DNA of 41,979 nt from Nitrospirota bacterium (GTDB taxonomy: Bacteria > Nitrospirota > Nitrospiria > Nitrospirales > Nitrospiraceae). The stretch covers positions 1 to 41,979 of the forward strand of contig JACQQM010000147.1 in the NCBI GenBank assembly GCA_016207025.1. Direction: 5' to 3'. The translations under genes and the position numbers were made by a program. Below the pieces are notes generated by a model. It worked only from the letters and a program-made list of their open reading frames with translations. It ran no database searches and was not told the origin of the DNA. Positions 1 to 8,639 of the stretch are shown in pieces (positions within the stretch are counted from its first letter, which is position 1; each line of letters starts with the position of its first letter).

Positions 1-1
1 C

Positions 2-121
2 AACGTGTCGATCACAGCGGAGTTGATCTCGCCGATTGCGATGGACCAGGGGTTGCGGTTTGCGATCCGGGAGGGCGGCAAGACCGTCGGCTCCGGCGTC
101 GTCACCGAAATCCTCGCGTAA
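2..121 (+). CDS. tuf: Elongation factor Tu, C-terminal end (partial)
   Basis: The last 39 codons of EF-Tu, the GTPase that delivers aminoacyl-tRNA to the ribosome, run off the left edge of the window. The visible residues are the end of beta-barrel domain 3, with the typical [14 protein letters not shown] segment, the TVGSGVV segment and a stop at 119-121. Its place 16 bases ahead of rpsJ is the normal tuf-rpsJ junction at the head of an S10 operon. The start and the GTP-binding domain lie outside the window. Confidence 0.95.
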   Translation, partial: NVSITAELISPIAMDQGLRFAIREGGKTVGSGVVTEILA

Positions 122-137
122 CGGACGTTAGGAGACC

Positions 138-455
138 ATGGTCGTGAAGGTTGATCAGCGCATCCGAGTCCGGTTGAAGGGGTTCGATTACCGGGTTCTC
201 GATCAGTCGGTGGCCGAGATTGTCGAAACCGTCAAGCGGAGCGGAGCGAAGGTGGCCGGGCCCATCCCTCTGCCGACTCGGATCGAAAAGTTTACGGTTC
301 AGCGGTCCACCCATGTGGACAAGAAATCCCGCGAGCAGTTCGAGATTCGAACGCACAAGAGGCTGTTGGATATTATGGAGCCCACCCCGGAGACCATGGA
401 CGCGCTGATGAAGCTGAACTTGGCGGCGGGCGTGGATGTCGAGATTAAGTTGTAG
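138..455 (+). CDS. rpsJ: 30S ribosomal protein S10
   Basis: S10 of the small-subunit head, which is also the NusE partner of NusB in transcription antitermination. The product is 105 residues, the family length. It shows the N-terminal [16 protein letters not shown] strand-helix, the central [17 protein letters not shown] loop and the THKRLLDI segment. The ATG at 138 follows an AGGAG-type site. It is the first gene of the S10 operon after tuf. An unusually long gap of 203 bases, filled by palindromic repeats, separates it from rplC. Confidence 0.97.
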   Translation: MVVKVDQRIRVRLKGFDYRVLDQSVAEIVETVKRSGAKVAGPIPLPTRIEKFTVQRSTHVDKKSREQFEIRTHKRLLDIMEPTPETMDALMKLNLAAGVDVEIKL

Positions 456-616
456 CGAGGGCTTAGGCCGACCGGGCCGACTGCTGTGCTCGCGCACCGC
501 GCACACAAGAGCTATTTAGATTTGGCAAAGTTGATTGGTGTGCCGGGTACCCGTTGCTCAGCTTCATGCAACGGGTGATGACGCGCGCAGTGGCAGCCGG
601 CCAGGCCGCCCCTCGC
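455..616. repeat. Dispersed inverted-repeat element (copy 1) in the rpsJ-rplC gap
   Basis: An imperfect long palindrome. The left arm begins GCGAGGGC at 455 and runs through a 19-base core at 486-504 (GTGCTCGCGCACCGCGCAC). The right arm starts at ACGCGCGCAGTGGCAGCCGG (581) and ends in CCTCGC at 616. Related cores occur at 12970-12988 and 40362-40380, so this is a dispersed family. A separate perfect 9-bp hairpin sits inside the loop at 549-576. Extending rplC upstream through the right half gives an ORF, but it looks like repeat sequence rather than protein. Confidence 0.7.
549..576. repeat. Short palindromic hairpin with 9-bp stem, first copy
   Basis: ACCCGTTGC at 549-557 pairs perfectly with GCAACGGGT at 568-576 around a 10-base loop. 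A second copy at 38910-38936 has the same stem except that the outer A-T pair is G-C, and its loop sequence differs. A paired change like that argues for a repeated structured element (REP-like) rather than chance. Confidence 0.65.
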
Positions 617-658
617 GTCACGTCCGGCGCTCTGGAGAGGTTGGTGGGTAGGGAAGCG

Positions 659-1282
659 ATGACGAACGGGTTGCTCGGGAAAAAACTTGGCATGACCCAG
701 GTGTATGACAGCGAAGGCCGACTCATCCCGGTCACGGTGATCGAGACGGGTCCCTGCCGGGTCGCGCAGGTCAAGAGCCGCGATCGGCACGGCTACGAAG
801 CGGTGCAGCTTGCGTTCGGCGACCTTCCAGAGCGCAAGCTCACGAAAGCCGAACTGGGGCATCTCAAGTCGGTGCAAGTCCCTCCAAGCCGTCACTTGCG
901 GGAGTTCAAAAAAACCGGCGATGTCCAGCCCGGGCAGGTGGTAAAAGCGGATCTCTTTCAAAAAGGTGACTGGGTGGACGTGGAAGGCGTGTCGAAGGGG
1001 AAGGGGTTTCAAGGAGTGATCAAGCGTCACCACTATAGTGGCGGACCGGAGAGTCACGGGTCCATGTTTCATCGTGCGCCGGGCTCCATCGGCAGCAGCG
1101 CCTTTCCGTCCCGGGTCTGGAAGAATAAGACTCTGCCGGGACACATGGGCAGCGAACGGGTCACGGTCCAGCGGTTGAAGGTGATTGATGCCCGCCCCGA
1201 GGAGAACTTACTGTTCGTGAGCGGAGCGGTACCGGGCGCCACCGGCGGGGTCGTGGTGGTCAGAAAGTCGAAGAAAGGCTGA
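659..1282 (+). CDS. rplC: 50S ribosomal protein L3
   Basis: L3 binds near the 3' end of 23S rRNA and starts large-subunit assembly. The chosen ATG at 659 gives 207 residues beginning MTNGLLGKKLGMTQVY, the universal L3 N-terminus. It sits behind a GGTAGGGA-type site. The frame is open upstream to 554, but that part is repeat sequence and does not resemble L3. The conserved GSIG and GHMG motifs are present in the C-terminal half. The glutamine methylated by PrmB in E. coli L3 (in GSIGQNQTPG) is not seen; the equivalent segment reads GSIGSSAFPS. Confidence 0.96.
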   Translation: MTNGLLGKKLGMTQVYDSEGRLIPVTVIETGPCRVAQVKSRDRHGYEAVQLAFGDLPERKLTKAELGHLKSVQVPPSRHLREFKKTGDVQPGQVVKADLFQKGDWVDVEGVSKGKGFQGVIKRHHYSGGPESHGSMFHRAPGSIGSSAFPSRVWKNKTLPGHMGSERVTVQRLKVIDARPEENLLFVSGAVPGATGGVVVVRKSKKG

Positions 1283-1285
1283 CGC

Positions 1286-1909
1286 ATGCCAACCGTGGAT
1301 GTAGTGGATCTCGCAAAACGCAAGGTGGGGTCGGTCGAGCTCCATGAGGGGTTGTTTGGAGCTGAGCCTGACAAGCCGGTGGTGCACGAAGCCGTGGTCA
1401 TGCAGCGTGCGTCCGCTCGACAGGGCACAGCCTCGACGCTGAAGCGCGGGGAGGTCAGCGGGTCCGGGAAAAAACCGTGGAAACAGAAACACACCGGACG
1501 GGCGCGTGCGGGGTCCATCCGGTCGCCCATCTGGCGGCACGGCGGGACGGTTTTTGGTCCGAAGCCGCGCAGCTACGCCTTTGCCATGCCGAAGAAGAAA
1601 TATCGAACTGCCCTGCAGGCCGCGCTCTCATCCAAGCTGGCTGAAGGCGGCATTATGGTCATCTCCGAGCTGGCCATTGCGGAACCAAAGACGCGCCTGC
1701 TGGCCAAGACGCTGGGGCAATTGGGCCTGACCGCCAAGACGCTGATCGTCCTGGGGGAGGGGCGCGCCGATCTGGAGCAGGCGGCCCGAAATCTTCCCGA
1801 CGTGAAGCTGGTGAGGCCGGAAGGGTTGAATGTCTACGACGTGCTTCGCTATGACTCGATCCTGATCCCGGAGCGGGAATTGCGGCGCGTCCAGGAGGTC
1901 TGGTCATGA
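1286..1909 (+). CDS. rplD: 50S ribosomal protein L4
   Basis: L4 lines the peptide exit tunnel with its extended loop. In some bacteria it also represses its own S10 operon. The product is 207 residues, normal length. The tunnel loop is seen as GSGKKPWKQKHTGRARAGSI followed by SPIWRHGGTVFGP. The gene starts three bases after rplC, and its stop codon overlaps the rplW start in an ATGA junction at 1906-1909, implying translational coupling. I looked for an E. coli-style S10 leader ahead of rpsJ and cannot judge it, because the upstream region lies inside tuf. Confidence 0.97.
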   Translation: MPTVDVVDLAKRKVGSVELHEGLFGAEPDKPVVHEAVVMQRASARQGTASTLKRGEVSGSGKKPWKQKHTGRARAGSIRSPIWRHGGTVFGPKPRSYAFAMPKKKYRTALQAALSSKLAEGGIMVISELAIAEPKTRLLAKTLGQLGLTAKTLIVLGEGRADLEQAARNLPDVKLVRPEGLNVYDVLRYDSILIPERELRRVQEVWS

Positions 1910-2199
1910 AGCGAGGACCCTACGACGTGCTGGTGGAGCCGCTGCTGACCGAGAAGATCACGGCAATGCGCGAGAGCGCAAACAAGGTCGGCTTTCTGGT
2001 GAAGCGAGACGCCAACCGCATCGAGATCAAGCGGGCGGTGGAGTCGGCGCTCAAGGTGAAGGTCGCGCGCGTGAACATTCTCAATATGATGGGAAAGACC
2101 AAACGGCTCGGCCGATTTGCCGGCAAACGGCCCGACTGGAAGAAAGCGATTGTGACGTTGAAAGCCGGCGAAAAGCTGGAGATGTACGAGAGCGTGTGA
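1906..2199 (+). CDS. rplW: 50S ribosomal protein L23
   Basis: L23 sits at the tunnel exit and is the docking site for trigger factor and SRP. The product is 97 residues, with the start motif DVLVEPLLTEKI, the central LVKRDANRIEIKRAVE segment and the ending WKKAIVTLKAGEKLEMYE. It overlaps rplD by four bases. The gap to rplB contains one arm of the dispersed repeat. Confidence 0.97.
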   Translation: MKRGPYDVLVEPLLTEKITAMRESANKVGFLVKRDANRIEIKRAVESALKVKVARVNILNMMGKTKRLGRFAGKRPDWKKAIVTLKAGEKLEMYESV

Positions 2200-2203
2200 C
2201 GAA

Positions 2204-2248
2204 AGTGCTCGGCGGACGCGCGTAGTAGGAGGCCGCCAGGCCACCCCT
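2204..2248. repeat. Single arm of the dispersed repeat in the rplW-rplB gap
   Basis: AGTGCTCGGCGGACGCGCGT followed by AGTAGGAGGCC and CCAGGCCACCCCT closely matches the right arm of the long palindrome at 13022-13064. No matching left arm is visible, because rplW coding sequence lies directly upstream. It therefore looks like a partial or decayed copy. Confidence 0.55.
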
Positions 2249-2274
2249 GCGGGATTGTGAGCGAAGGAAGCACG

Positions 2275-3111
2275 ATGGGACTGAAACAATTTCGACCGAC
2301 TTCGCCGGGACGACGGGCCATGACCATCGTGACCGGTGAGGATTTGGCCAAGAAGAGGCCGGAAAAGCGCCTCACGGAATTCCATCCTCGTTCCGGCGCA
2401 CGGAACAACGATGGGCGCATGACCATCCGGTTTCGTGGGAGCGGGCACAAGCGCCTGTATCGGCAGGTGGATTTCAGGCGGGACAAGGTGGGCATCCCGG
2501 CGCGTGTGGCGGCCATTGAATATGATCCGAACCGGTCGGCCCGGATTGCCTTGCTGCATTATGCCGACGGCGACAAGCGATACATCCTGGCGCCGCAAGG
2601 GCTGGCGGTGCGCGATACGGTCCAGTCCGGTCCAAACGCCGAGGTGAAGCCGGGCAACGCCCTTCCGCTCGCGAACATGCCGTTGGGGACGACGATCCAC
2701 AACATTGAGCTGAAGCCAGGCAAGGGCGGGCAGCTTATCCGTAGCGCCGGCGGTTTCGCACAGGTGATGGGGCGCGATGAATCATACGTGCAGATTCGTC
2801 TCAAGTCTGGCGAGATGCGCCGGATTCTGGCGACCTGCATGGCCACGGTGGGGCAGGTTGGCAATCTGGATCATGAAAATGAGTCCATCGGCAAAGCGGG
2901 GCGGTCTCGATGGATGGGGCGGCGGCCGCATGTGCGCGGGGTGGCGATGAACCCCGTCGATCACCCGCACGGCGGGGGAGAGGGCAAGTCGGGTCAAGGG
3001 AACCCGCATCCCGTCTCGCCGTGGGGGCTTCCGACCAAAGGGTACAAGACCCGGAAGAACAAGGCGACCGACAAGTTCATTCTCACGCGGCGCAAAAAAG
3101 GTGTCCGCTAG
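2275..3111 (+). CDS. rplB: 50S ribosomal protein L2
   Basis: L2 supports the peptidyl-transferase centre and subunit joining. The ATG at 2275 behind GAAGGAAG gives 278 residues starting [18 protein letters not shown] at 2257 would add six residues but has no good ribosome site. The peptidyl-transferase signature is present: [17 protein letters not shown] in the last third contains the conserved histidine of the active-site loop. The gene lies between rplW and rpsS as expected. Confidence 0.97.
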   Translation: MGLKQFRPTSPGRRAMTIVTGEDLAKKRPEKRLTEFHPRSGARNNDGRMTIRFRGSGHKRLYRQVDFRRDKVGIPARVAAIEYDPNRSARIALLHYADGDKRYILAPQGLAVRDTVQSGPNAEVKPGNALPLANMPLGTTIHNIELKPGKGGQLIRSAGGFAQVMGRDESYVQIRLKSGEMRRILATCMATVGQVGNLDHENESIGKAGRSRWMGRRPHVRGVAMNPVDHPHGGGEGKSGQGNPHPVSPWGLPTKGYKTRKNKATDKFILTRRKKGVR

Positions 3112-3132
3112 TCGCAGTCTAAGGAGATTCGT

Positions 3133-3420
3133 ATGCCCAGATCGGTCAGCAAAGGGGCGTTTGTGGATGCTCACCTGCTCAAGAAAGTGGAGCAGATGAA
3201 CGAAGTCAGGGACCGGAAGATCATTAAGACATGGTCGCGCCGTTCCATGGTGGTCCCGGACATGATTGGGCACACGTTTGCGGTTCACAATGGGAAAAAG
3301 TTTATCCCGGTCTTTGTGACCGAAAACATGGTCGGCCACAAGCTGGGTGAGTTCGCCCCGACCCGATTCTTCAAGGGCCACGGCGCTGTGAAGACGGAGA
3401 AGGCGATTCCCCTCAAATAA
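3133..3420 (+). CDS. rpsS: 30S ribosomal protein S19
   Basis: S19 sits in the small-subunit head and contacts S13 and the A-site tRNA region. The product is 95 residues with the expected [33 protein letters not shown] and FKGHG motifs. A clear AAGGAG site at 3121-3126 precedes the ATG. Confidence 0.97.
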   Translation: MPRSVSKGAFVDAHLLKKVEQMNEVRDRKIIKTWSRRSMVVPDMIGHTFAVHNGKKFIPVFVTENMVGHKLGEFAPTRFFKGHGAVKTEKAIPLK

Positions 3421-3469
3421 GACGCGAAACGTTTCACGAATGACGTTTAACGGTTAACGGGGTTTTGGG

Positions 3470-3823
3470 ATGGCAGAGGCAAAAGCGATCCTGAGATATG
3501 TTCGAATTGCCCCTCGCAAGGCCCGCGCCGTGGTGGACTTGATCCGCGGACAGAAGGTTCCGCATGCCTTGACCGTGCTGAAATACACGCCCCGCTCGGC
3601 CGCCAAGGTCGTGGAGAAGGTCTTGCGGTCGGCGGTGGCGAATGCCGAACAGAAGGAAATGGGTGACAGCGGCGCGATGTGGGTCTCCAAGGCCTATGTG
3701 GATGTGGGGGCCACCTACAAGCGTTTTCGAGCGAGGTCCATGGGACGGGCCAACTCCATTCACAAGCGGACCAGTCATATCACGGTCGTCGTGTCGGCGC
3801 CAGAGGCCGCGCTGCGCAAGTAA
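3470..3823 (+). CDS. rplV: 50S ribosomal protein L22
   Basis: L22 lines the exit tunnel and is a macrolide-resistance locus in other bacteria. The product is 117 residues beginning [19 protein letters not shown]. The hairpin loop is [20 protein letters not shown], followed by HITVVVS. The ribosome site (GGGGTTTTGGG) is weak. The 49-base gap after rpsS is otherwise unremarkable. Confidence 0.97.
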   Translation: MAEAKAILRYVRIAPRKARAVVDLIRGQKVPHALTVLKYTPRSAAKVVEKVLRSAVANAEQKEMGDSGAMWVSKAYVDVGATYKRFRARSMGRANSIHKRTSHITVVVSAPEAALRK

Positions 3824-3848
3824 GCCGTCGAGGGGCAGCAAGGAGGTT

Positions 3849-4514
3849 ATGGGACAGAAGACACATCCGGTCGGCTACCGATTGGGCTACAACCGTACCT
3901 GGAGCTCGAGGTGGTACGCGGGAAAAGAGTTCGCCAAGCTGCTCCACCAGGACATCAAGATTCGGAAAATGGTCAAGGAGAAACTATATCACGCCGGAGT
4001 CGCGCGAATTGAAATCGAGCGATCGGGAGACCAGACCCGTGTCATCATTCACACCGCCCGCCCGGGAATCATTATCGGTCGCAAGGGCGCGGAGGTGGAC
4101 AAGCTAAAGGCGACGCTCGAAAAGGAATACGGCACGCAGGTGTATATCACGGTGAAGGAGATCAAAAAGCCGGAGTTGGATGCGCAACTCGTCAGCGAGA
4201 ACATCGCAGTGCAACTTGAAAAGCGGGTGGCATTTCGCCGGGCCATGAAGCGAAGCGTCGCGGCGGCGCTCAGGCTGGGAGCTCAGGGTATTCGGATCAA
4301 CTGCGCCGGCCGTTTGGGTGGGGCCGAAATTGCCAGAACCGAATGGTATCGCGAAGGACGCGTCCCGTTGCACACGCTCCGCGCCTTCATTGATTTTGGG
4401 TTTGCGGAAGCCCATACGACGATGGGACAGATCGGGGTCAAAACCTGGATCTATCGGGGGGAAGCTCTTCCCGCTCAGCCGGAGAAAGTCGAGAGCGGAT
4501 TCGATCACAGGTAG
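3849..4514 (+). CDS. rpsC: 30S ribosomal protein S3
   Basis: S3 forms part of the mRNA entry channel and its helicase activity. The ATG at 3849 stands six bases past a perfect AGGAGG (3841-3846) and gives 221 residues starting [20 protein letters not shown]. The KH domain motif [14 protein letters not shown] lies near residue 75, and the C-terminal [20 protein letters not shown] motif is intact. The frame is open further upstream inside rplV, but that extension is not S3-like. Confidence 0.97.
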   Translation: MGQKTHPVGYRLGYNRTWSSRWYAGKEFAKLLHQDIKIRKMVKEKLYHAGVARIEIERSGDQTRVIIHTARPGIIIGRKGAEVDKLKATLEKEYGTQVYITVKEIKKPELDAQLVSENIAVQLEKRVAFRRAMKRSVAAALRLGAQGIRINCAGRLGGAEIARTEWYREGRVPLHTLRAFIDFGFAEAHTTMGQIGVKTWIYRGEALPAQPEKVESGFDHR

Positions 4515-4588
4515 CGTGGGCCTGAGAGTGTCACTGGCTTGCCTGCTGGCAAGGACGACTCGCTTTCGCTCGCGAAGGGAGAACACGC

Positions 4589-4993
4589 GTGCTTGCGCCG
4601 AAGAAGGTCAAGTTCAGAAAGATGCAGAAGGGACGGATGCGTGGGAAAGCCTACCGCGGCGGCCACATTACGCTGGGGGAGTTCGGCCTCAAGTCCCTCG
4701 AACCCGGCCGGATCACGAGCCGTCAGATCGAGGCGGCCCGCATCGCCATCACACGGCACGTGAAGCGAGGAGGGCAGGTCTGGACGCGCATTTTCCCGGA
4801 TAAGCCCATTACGAAGAAGCCGGCCGAGACCCGCATGGGAAAAGGAAAGGGAAACCCCGAGTACTGGGTAGCGGTGGTCAAGCCGGGCCGCATCCTCTAC
4901 GAGATGGATGGGGTCACCCGCGAGGTGGCGGAAGAGGCCTTGCGGCTTGCCGCGCACAAGCTGCCGGTCGCGACGAAATTCGTTTCCCGCTGA
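4589..4993 (+). CDS. rplP: 50S ribosomal protein L16
   Basis: L16 organises the A-site tRNA region of the large subunit. A GTG start at 4589 gives 134 residues reading [20 protein letters not shown], the standard L16 N-terminus. [14 protein letters not shown] and the [20 protein letters not shown] motif, which holds the conserved basic loop, are present. The 74-base gap before it contains a 6-bp hairpin (CTTGCC/GGCAAG) of no known role. Confidence 0.96.
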   Translation: MLAPKKVKFRKMQKGRMRGKAYRGGHITLGEFGLKSLEPGRITSRQIEAARIAITRHVKRGGQVWTRIFPDKPITKKPAETRMGKGKGNPEYWVAVVKPGRILYEMDGVTREVAEEALRLAAHKLPVATKFVSR

Positions 4994-5018
4994 GCGGCCC
5001 GACCTGAGGGGAACTAAC

Positions 5019-5240
5019 ATGGACATGAAAGAACTCAGAGACATGGAGGTGGCCGAGCTGGCGGAGAAGGAACGCCAGCTGACGCAGGAAGTGTTCAACC
5101 TGCGCTTTCAACTTGCCACTGGTCGGATTGAGAATCCCATGCGGATTCGCCAGACCCGTCGGGACCTGGCCCGGGTGAAAACGATTATGGAGCAGAAAAT
5201 CAGCGCCGGCGGCAAGCCGACGAGCCAGAACAAGGGATGA
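5019..5240 (+). CDS. rpmC: 50S ribosomal protein L29
   Basis: L29 is a two-helix protein next to L23 at the tunnel exit. The ATG at 5019 behind GAGGGGAACT gives 73 residues. It shows the helix-turn-helix pattern [20 protein letters not shown] and the signature [20 protein letters not shown]. Its stop overlaps the rpsQ start (ATGA). Confidence 0.95.
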   Translation: MDMKELRDMEVAELAEKERQLTQEVFNLRFQLATGRIENPMRIRQTRRDLARVKTIMEQKISAGGKPTSQNKG

Positions 5241-5512
5241 GCGTGATGACGGAGAAAATCCAGGGGCGGCGAGAGTGGATCGGCCACGTCGTCAGCAACA
5301 AGATGAATAAGACGGTCGTGGTGGCGGTTGACCGGTTTGTCCGGCACCCGTTCTATCGGAAAGTGATACGCCGCGTGACGAAGCTCAAGGCCCATGATGA
5401 ACAGAACAACTGTCGAGTGGGCGATCGGGTGAAGCTGATCGAGACCAGGCCGATCAGCAAACACAAGCACTGGCGCGTCGTGCAAATCATCGAACGTGGG
5501 CAGCCTGACTAG
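5237..5512 (+). CDS. rpsQ: 30S ribosomal protein S17
   Basis: S17 is an early-assembly OB-fold protein that binds 16S helix 11. The product is 91 residues with [18 protein letters not shown] and the [17 protein letters not shown] motif. An ATG at 5246 (MTEKI) is an equally possible start three codons in. It overlaps rpmC by four bases. Confidence 0.96.
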   Translation: MSVMTEKIQGRREWIGHVVSNKMNKTVVVAVDRFVRHPFYRKVIRRVTKLKAHDEQNNCRVGDRVKLIETRPISKHKHWRVVQIIERGQPD

Positions 5513-5571
5513 GGACCTCGCTCGCATCGGTCCGTGAACATGCTGCCGGATGCGGCATCCAAGGAAGCGTC

Positions 5572-5940
5572 ATGATCCAGAATTACAGTTATCTCGATGT
5601 GGCCGACAACTCCGGCGCGAAGCAGGTCATGTGCTTCCATGTCCTGGGCGGTTCCAAGCGGCGGTATGGGTCGCTCGGCGATGTCGTCGTGGTCGCGGTG
5701 AAGGAAGCGATTCCGCAGGCGGCGGTCAAGAAAGGGGACGTGAGCAAGGCGGTCATCGTGCGGACCACCAAGGGAATCCGACGGGACGATGGATCGTACA
5801 TCAAGTTCGATCGGAATGCCTGTGTCCTCATCAACGCTCAGGGCGAGCCGATCGGAACGCGCATTTTCGGGCCGGTCGCCAGAGAATTGCGCTGGAAGAA
5901 ATTCATGAAGATCATCTCGCTGGCGCCAGAGGTCCTCTAG
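5572..5940 (+). CDS. rplN: 50S ribosomal protein L14
   Basis: L14 lies at the subunit interface and is the binding site of the silencing factor RsfS. The product is 122 residues, exactly the usual length, starting [20 protein letters not shown]. The central [20 protein letters not shown] and [13 protein letters not shown] are conserved. AAGGA precedes the ATG. The 59-base gap ahead carries a small palindrome (TGCC/GGCA). Confidence 0.97.
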   Translation: MIQNYSYLDVADNSGAKQVMCFHVLGGSKRRYGSLGDVVVVAVKEAIPQAAVKKGDVSKAVIVRTTKGIRRDDGSYIKFDRNACVLINAQGEPIGTRIFGPVARELRWKKFMKIISLAPEVL

Positions 5941-5960
5941 GGGGTAGGGAATCGGAAGCG

Positions 5961-6302
5961 ATGAGTCAACAGGCGGTCGAGAAAGCGAAGATCAAAAAAG
6001 GCGATACGGTCATGGTGATCGCCGGCAAGGAACGCGGCAAGACGGGCAAGGTGCTGTCGCTCCATTTGGCTGACGGGAAGCTGATTGTTGAAAAACTCAA
6101 CATCATTAAACGCCACACGAAGCCCAGCCAGAAGACACGGCAGGGCGGGATCCTGGAACGGGAAGCTCCGCTGGCTCTGTCGAACGTGATGCTCTTCTGC
6201 GCGAACTGTCAGAAACCTGTCCGTCTGGGGATCAAGGCTCTGGAAGGGGGACGGCGCGTGCGAATCTGCAAGAAGTGCAAGGAAATCGTCGAAAAGTCTT
6301 GA
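5961..6302 (+). CDS. rplX: 50S ribosomal protein L24
   Basis: L24 is an assembly initiator with a KOW motif. The ATG at 5961 (site GGAAG) gives 113 residues. [20 protein letters not shown] is the KOW segment, followed by [10 protein letters not shown]. The C-terminal half carries CANC and CKKC pairs, a likely zinc ribbon of the kind found in many non-enterobacterial L24 proteins. The frame is open upstream through rplN, which I regard as a shadow. Confidence 0.95.
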   Translation: MSQQAVEKAKIKKGDTVMVIAGKERGKTGKVLSLHLADGKLIVEKLNIIKRHTKPSQKTRQGGILEREAPLALSNVMLFCANCQKPVRLGIKALEGGRRVRICKKCKEIVEKS

Positions 6303-6321
6303 GGGCATAAGGGATCGAACG

Positions 6322-6972
6322 ATGGCAAAGGCTGGAAAGGCGGCGCCTGACAAGGGGGCCGAAAAGGAAAAGAAGGTAGCGGCGAAGAAGGAAGCGGCCC
6401 CTGCGGTCAAAGAACCGAGCGGGCCCAAAACCCCGCCACGTCTGAAGGAAGCCTACCGTCAGCAGATCGTGCAGGCCCTGATGAAAGAGTTTGCGTATAA
6501 GAATCCGATGCAAGTGCCGAAACTGGATCGTATTGTCTTGAATGTGGGGATGGGCGAGGCGATTCAAAACGTGAAGCTCCTGGAAAGCGCCACCGCTGAG
6601 TTAGGGGTGATTTCGGGTCAGAAGCCGGTCGTCACGAAAGCCAAGAAAGCGATCGCCGGCTTTAAGCTTCGCCAGGGGATGCCGATCGGGGCGAAAGTGA
6701 CGCTCAGAAGCGATCGGATGTATGAATTCCTCGATCGGCTCGTGAGCGTGGCGCTTCCGCGGATACGGGATTTTCGAGGCGTGTCCCCCAAGGCCTTTGA
6801 CGGACGCGGGAACTACACGTTGGGTCTCAAAGAGCAACTGATTTTTCCGGAGATTAAATACGATAGCGTGGCGTCCATCCACGGGATGGACATTACGATT
6901 GTGACCACCGCAAAGACCAATGACGAAGGGAAGGCGTTGCTGCGCCATTTGGGCATGCCCTTCAGAGCCTGA
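6322..6972 (+). CDS. rplE: 50S ribosomal protein L5 with lysine/alanine-rich N-terminal extension
   Basis: L5 binds 5S rRNA and forms part of the central protuberance. The conserved body starts near residue 40 ([19 protein letters not shown]) and includes [13 protein letters not shown] and [20 protein letters not shown]. The total of 216 residues exceeds the usual 180 or so. The extra N-terminus is rich in Lys, Ala, Glu and Pro and looks disordered. AAGGGAT lies nine bases before the ATG at 6322. An internal ATG at 6481 would cut off the conserved start, so the extension appears genuinely translated. Confidence 0.94.
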   Translation: MAKAGKAAPDKGAEKEKKVAAKKEAAPAVKEPSGPKTPPRLKEAYRQQIVQALMKEFAYKNPMQVPKLDRIVLNVGMGEAIQNVKLLESATAELGVISGQKPVVTKAKKAIAGFKLRQGMPIGAKVTLRSDRMYEFLDRLVSVALPRIRDFRGVSPKAFDGRGNYTLGLKEQLIFPEIKYDSVASIHGMDITIVTTAKTNDEGKALLRHLGMPFRA

Positions 6973-6989
6973 GCGGATCGGGGTATTGA

Positions 6990-7011
6990 GGACGCCGTCG
7001 GCGACGGGTCC
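6990..7011. repeat. Small hairpin in the rplE-rpsZ gap
   Basis: GGACGCCGTCG and CGACGGGTCC form a near-perfect stem in the 64-base gap. It has no run of T, so it is not a terminator. It may act as an RNA processing or stability element. Confidence 0.4.
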
Positions 7012-7036
7012 TTTCACATGAGGATGGAGACCAGGA

Positions 7037-7222
7037 GTGGCACGAAAAGCCTTGCGGCTCAAAGCGGCGAGTAAACCGAAATTCAAAGTGAGGCAATACA
7101 ACCGGTGCCCCCTCTGCGGGCGCGTCAGAGGCTTTCTGAGGCGCTTCAGAATGTGCAGGATCTGTTTTCGTTTTCTGAGCCTGCGCGGGGAAGTTCCCGG
7201 GGTGACGAAGGCCAGTTGGTAG
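7037..7222 (+). CDS. rpsZ: 30S ribosomal protein S14, zinc-binding type Z
   Basis: The short zinc form of S14. A GTG start at 7037, preceded by GGAG at a seven-base distance, gives 61 residues. The two cysteine pairs CPLC and CRIC form the zinc site, and the [10 protein letters not shown] start and [11 protein letters not shown] end are typical. The ATG-initiated long form (about 100 residues, no zinc) is not in the window. Confidence 0.96.
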   Translation: MARKALRLKAASKPKFKVRQYNRCPLCGRVRGFLRRFRMCRICFRFLSLRGEVPGVTKASW

Positions 7223-7276
7223 CCGGGTGACGGTCAACCAAAGCGAGCCGCATGCACGACCTATGAGGTACACACG

Positions 7277-7672
7277 ATGACGACCGATCCGATCGCGGAC
7301 CTGCTGATCCGGCTTCAAAACGGAGCGCAGCGCCGTCACGAGACGGTGACCGTGCCTGCGTCCAAGCTGAAGACCGACCTCCTGAGGATCCTGAAGGCTG
7401 AGGGTTTCATCAGCAATTACGAGCCGGTCACCGCAGACGGGCATCCCGCGTTACGAGTGCAGTTGCGCTACGTGGGGGAGGGCCAGTCCATCATCACAGG
7501 AATGCGCCGGATCAGCAAGCCGGGCAAACGGGTCTATGTCGGCAAGCGAGACGTCAAACCGGTCATGGGCGGAATGGGCCTCGCGATTCTGTCCACGTCG
7601 AAGGGCCTGATGACGGATCAGGAATCGCGCCGCGCGAGCCTGGGCGGCGAAGTGGTCTGCCATGTCTGGTAA
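7277..7672 (+). CDS. rpsH: 30S ribosomal protein S8
   Basis: S8 is a primary 16S rRNA binder and, in E. coli, the spc-operon repressor. The product is 131 residues with the N-terminal TTDPIADLLIRLQNG and the C-terminal LAILSTSKGLMTDQESRRA plus GEVVCHVW. A GAGGT site seven bases upstream supports the ATG. Confidence 0.97.
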   Translation: MTTDPIADLLIRLQNGAQRRHETVTVPASKLKTDLLRILKAEGFISNYEPVTADGHPALRVQLRYVGEGQSIITGMRRISKPGKRVYVGKRDVKPVMGGMGLAILSTSKGLMTDQESRRASLGGEVVCHVW

Positions 7673-7699
7673 GAACGAACACATTCACGTAAGGTTACC

Positions 7700-8236
7700 A
7701 TGTCACGGTTAGGGCGAAAACTGATTCCGATTCCCGCAGGCGTTGAGGTCAAGGTCGCCGATCGACTGGTGTCGGTCAAAGGACCTCTGGGCCGGCTCGA
7801 ATGGCCGGTGGCGACCGGAGTGTCCGTGGCGGTCGCTGATGGTCATCTACGGGTGAGCCGTGCGGCTGACGATCCCAAAATCAGAGCCCTCCATGGTCTC
7901 GTGTGGGCCGAGCTCAACAACATGCTCCGGGGCGTGACGAAGGGGTTTGAACGCACGCTCGAGATCTCGGGGGTGGGCTACAAGGCGCAAGTTCAGGGGC
8001 AGGCGGTGAACTTGAGCGTCGGGTACACGCATCCGGTGATCTACCCTCTTCCGGCTGGGGTAGAAGCCAAGGTGGATAAGCAGACCGTCATTACGATCAA
8101 GGGGATTGACAAGAGAAAAGTCGGCCAGGTCGCCGCCAACCTCCGCGCGATTAAACCGCCTGATGTGTATAAACAGAAGGGCATCAAGTACGCGGGCGAG
8201 GTGCTCCGGAAGAAGGAAGGGAAGACCGGAAAATAA
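7700..8236 (+). CDS. rplF: 50S ribosomal protein L6
   Basis: L6 contacts the sarcin-ricin loop region. The product is 178 residues in two repeated domains. Signature segments are VSVKGPLGRLEWP, GFERTLEISGVGYKAQVQG and the ending PPDVYKQKGIKYAGE, followed by a lysine-rich tail. AAGGTT precedes the ATG. Confidence 0.97.
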   Translation: MSRLGRKLIPIPAGVEVKVADRLVSVKGPLGRLEWPVATGVSVAVADGHLRVSRAADDPKIRALHGLVWAELNNMLRGVTKGFERTLEISGVGYKAQVQGQAVNLSVGYTHPVIYPLPAGVEAKVDKQTVITIKGIDKRKVGQVAANLRAIKPPDVYKQKGIKYAGEVLRKKEGKTGK

Positions 8237-8245
8237 GAGCGCGCC

Positions 8246-8611
8246 ATGAATATCTTCGCGAAAAGAGAGAAGCTGAAAAGGAGACAGCAGCGCGTGCGCC
8301 AGCGCGTGTTCGGGACGCCGGCCCGCCCGCGGTTGAACGTGTATCGGAGCAAGAGCCATATCTACGCCCAGGTGATTGATGACACCACCGGGCGCACGCT
8401 GGCGGCCGCCTCGACGCTCGACCAGGGATTGCGGAAATCCCTGAAGTCAGCCGCCACCACGGAGGCCGCGAAAGCGGTCGGCAAGCTCTTGGCCGACCGT
8501 GCGAAAGCGGCGAAGATCACCAGCGTGGTGTTTGATCGAGGGGGGCGTCTCTACCACGGCCGCATCAAGGCTCTGGCTGAGGGGTCGCGCGAGGGTGGAC
8601 TGAAGGTCTGA
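8246..8611 (+). CDS. rplR: 50S ribosomal protein L18
   Basis: L18 binds 5S rRNA together with L5. The product is 121 residues with [36 protein letters not shown] and the C-terminal [20 protein letters not shown] signature. It starts nine bases after rplF. Confidence 0.97.
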   Translation: MNIFAKREKLKRRQQRVRQRVFGTPARPRLNVYRSKSHIYAQVIDDTTGRTLAAASTLDQGLRKSLKSAATTEAAKAVGKLLADRAKAAKITSVVFDRGGRLYHGRIKALAEGSREGGLKV

Positions 8612-8639
8612 CATTCTTGATGAAGAGGAGCAAAGCTGC

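Noticed and set aside
554-658. N-terminal extension of L3 from 554
   Set aside because: The extension is translated dispersed-repeat sequence without similarity to L3. The conserved N-terminus begins at 659 with its own ribosome site.
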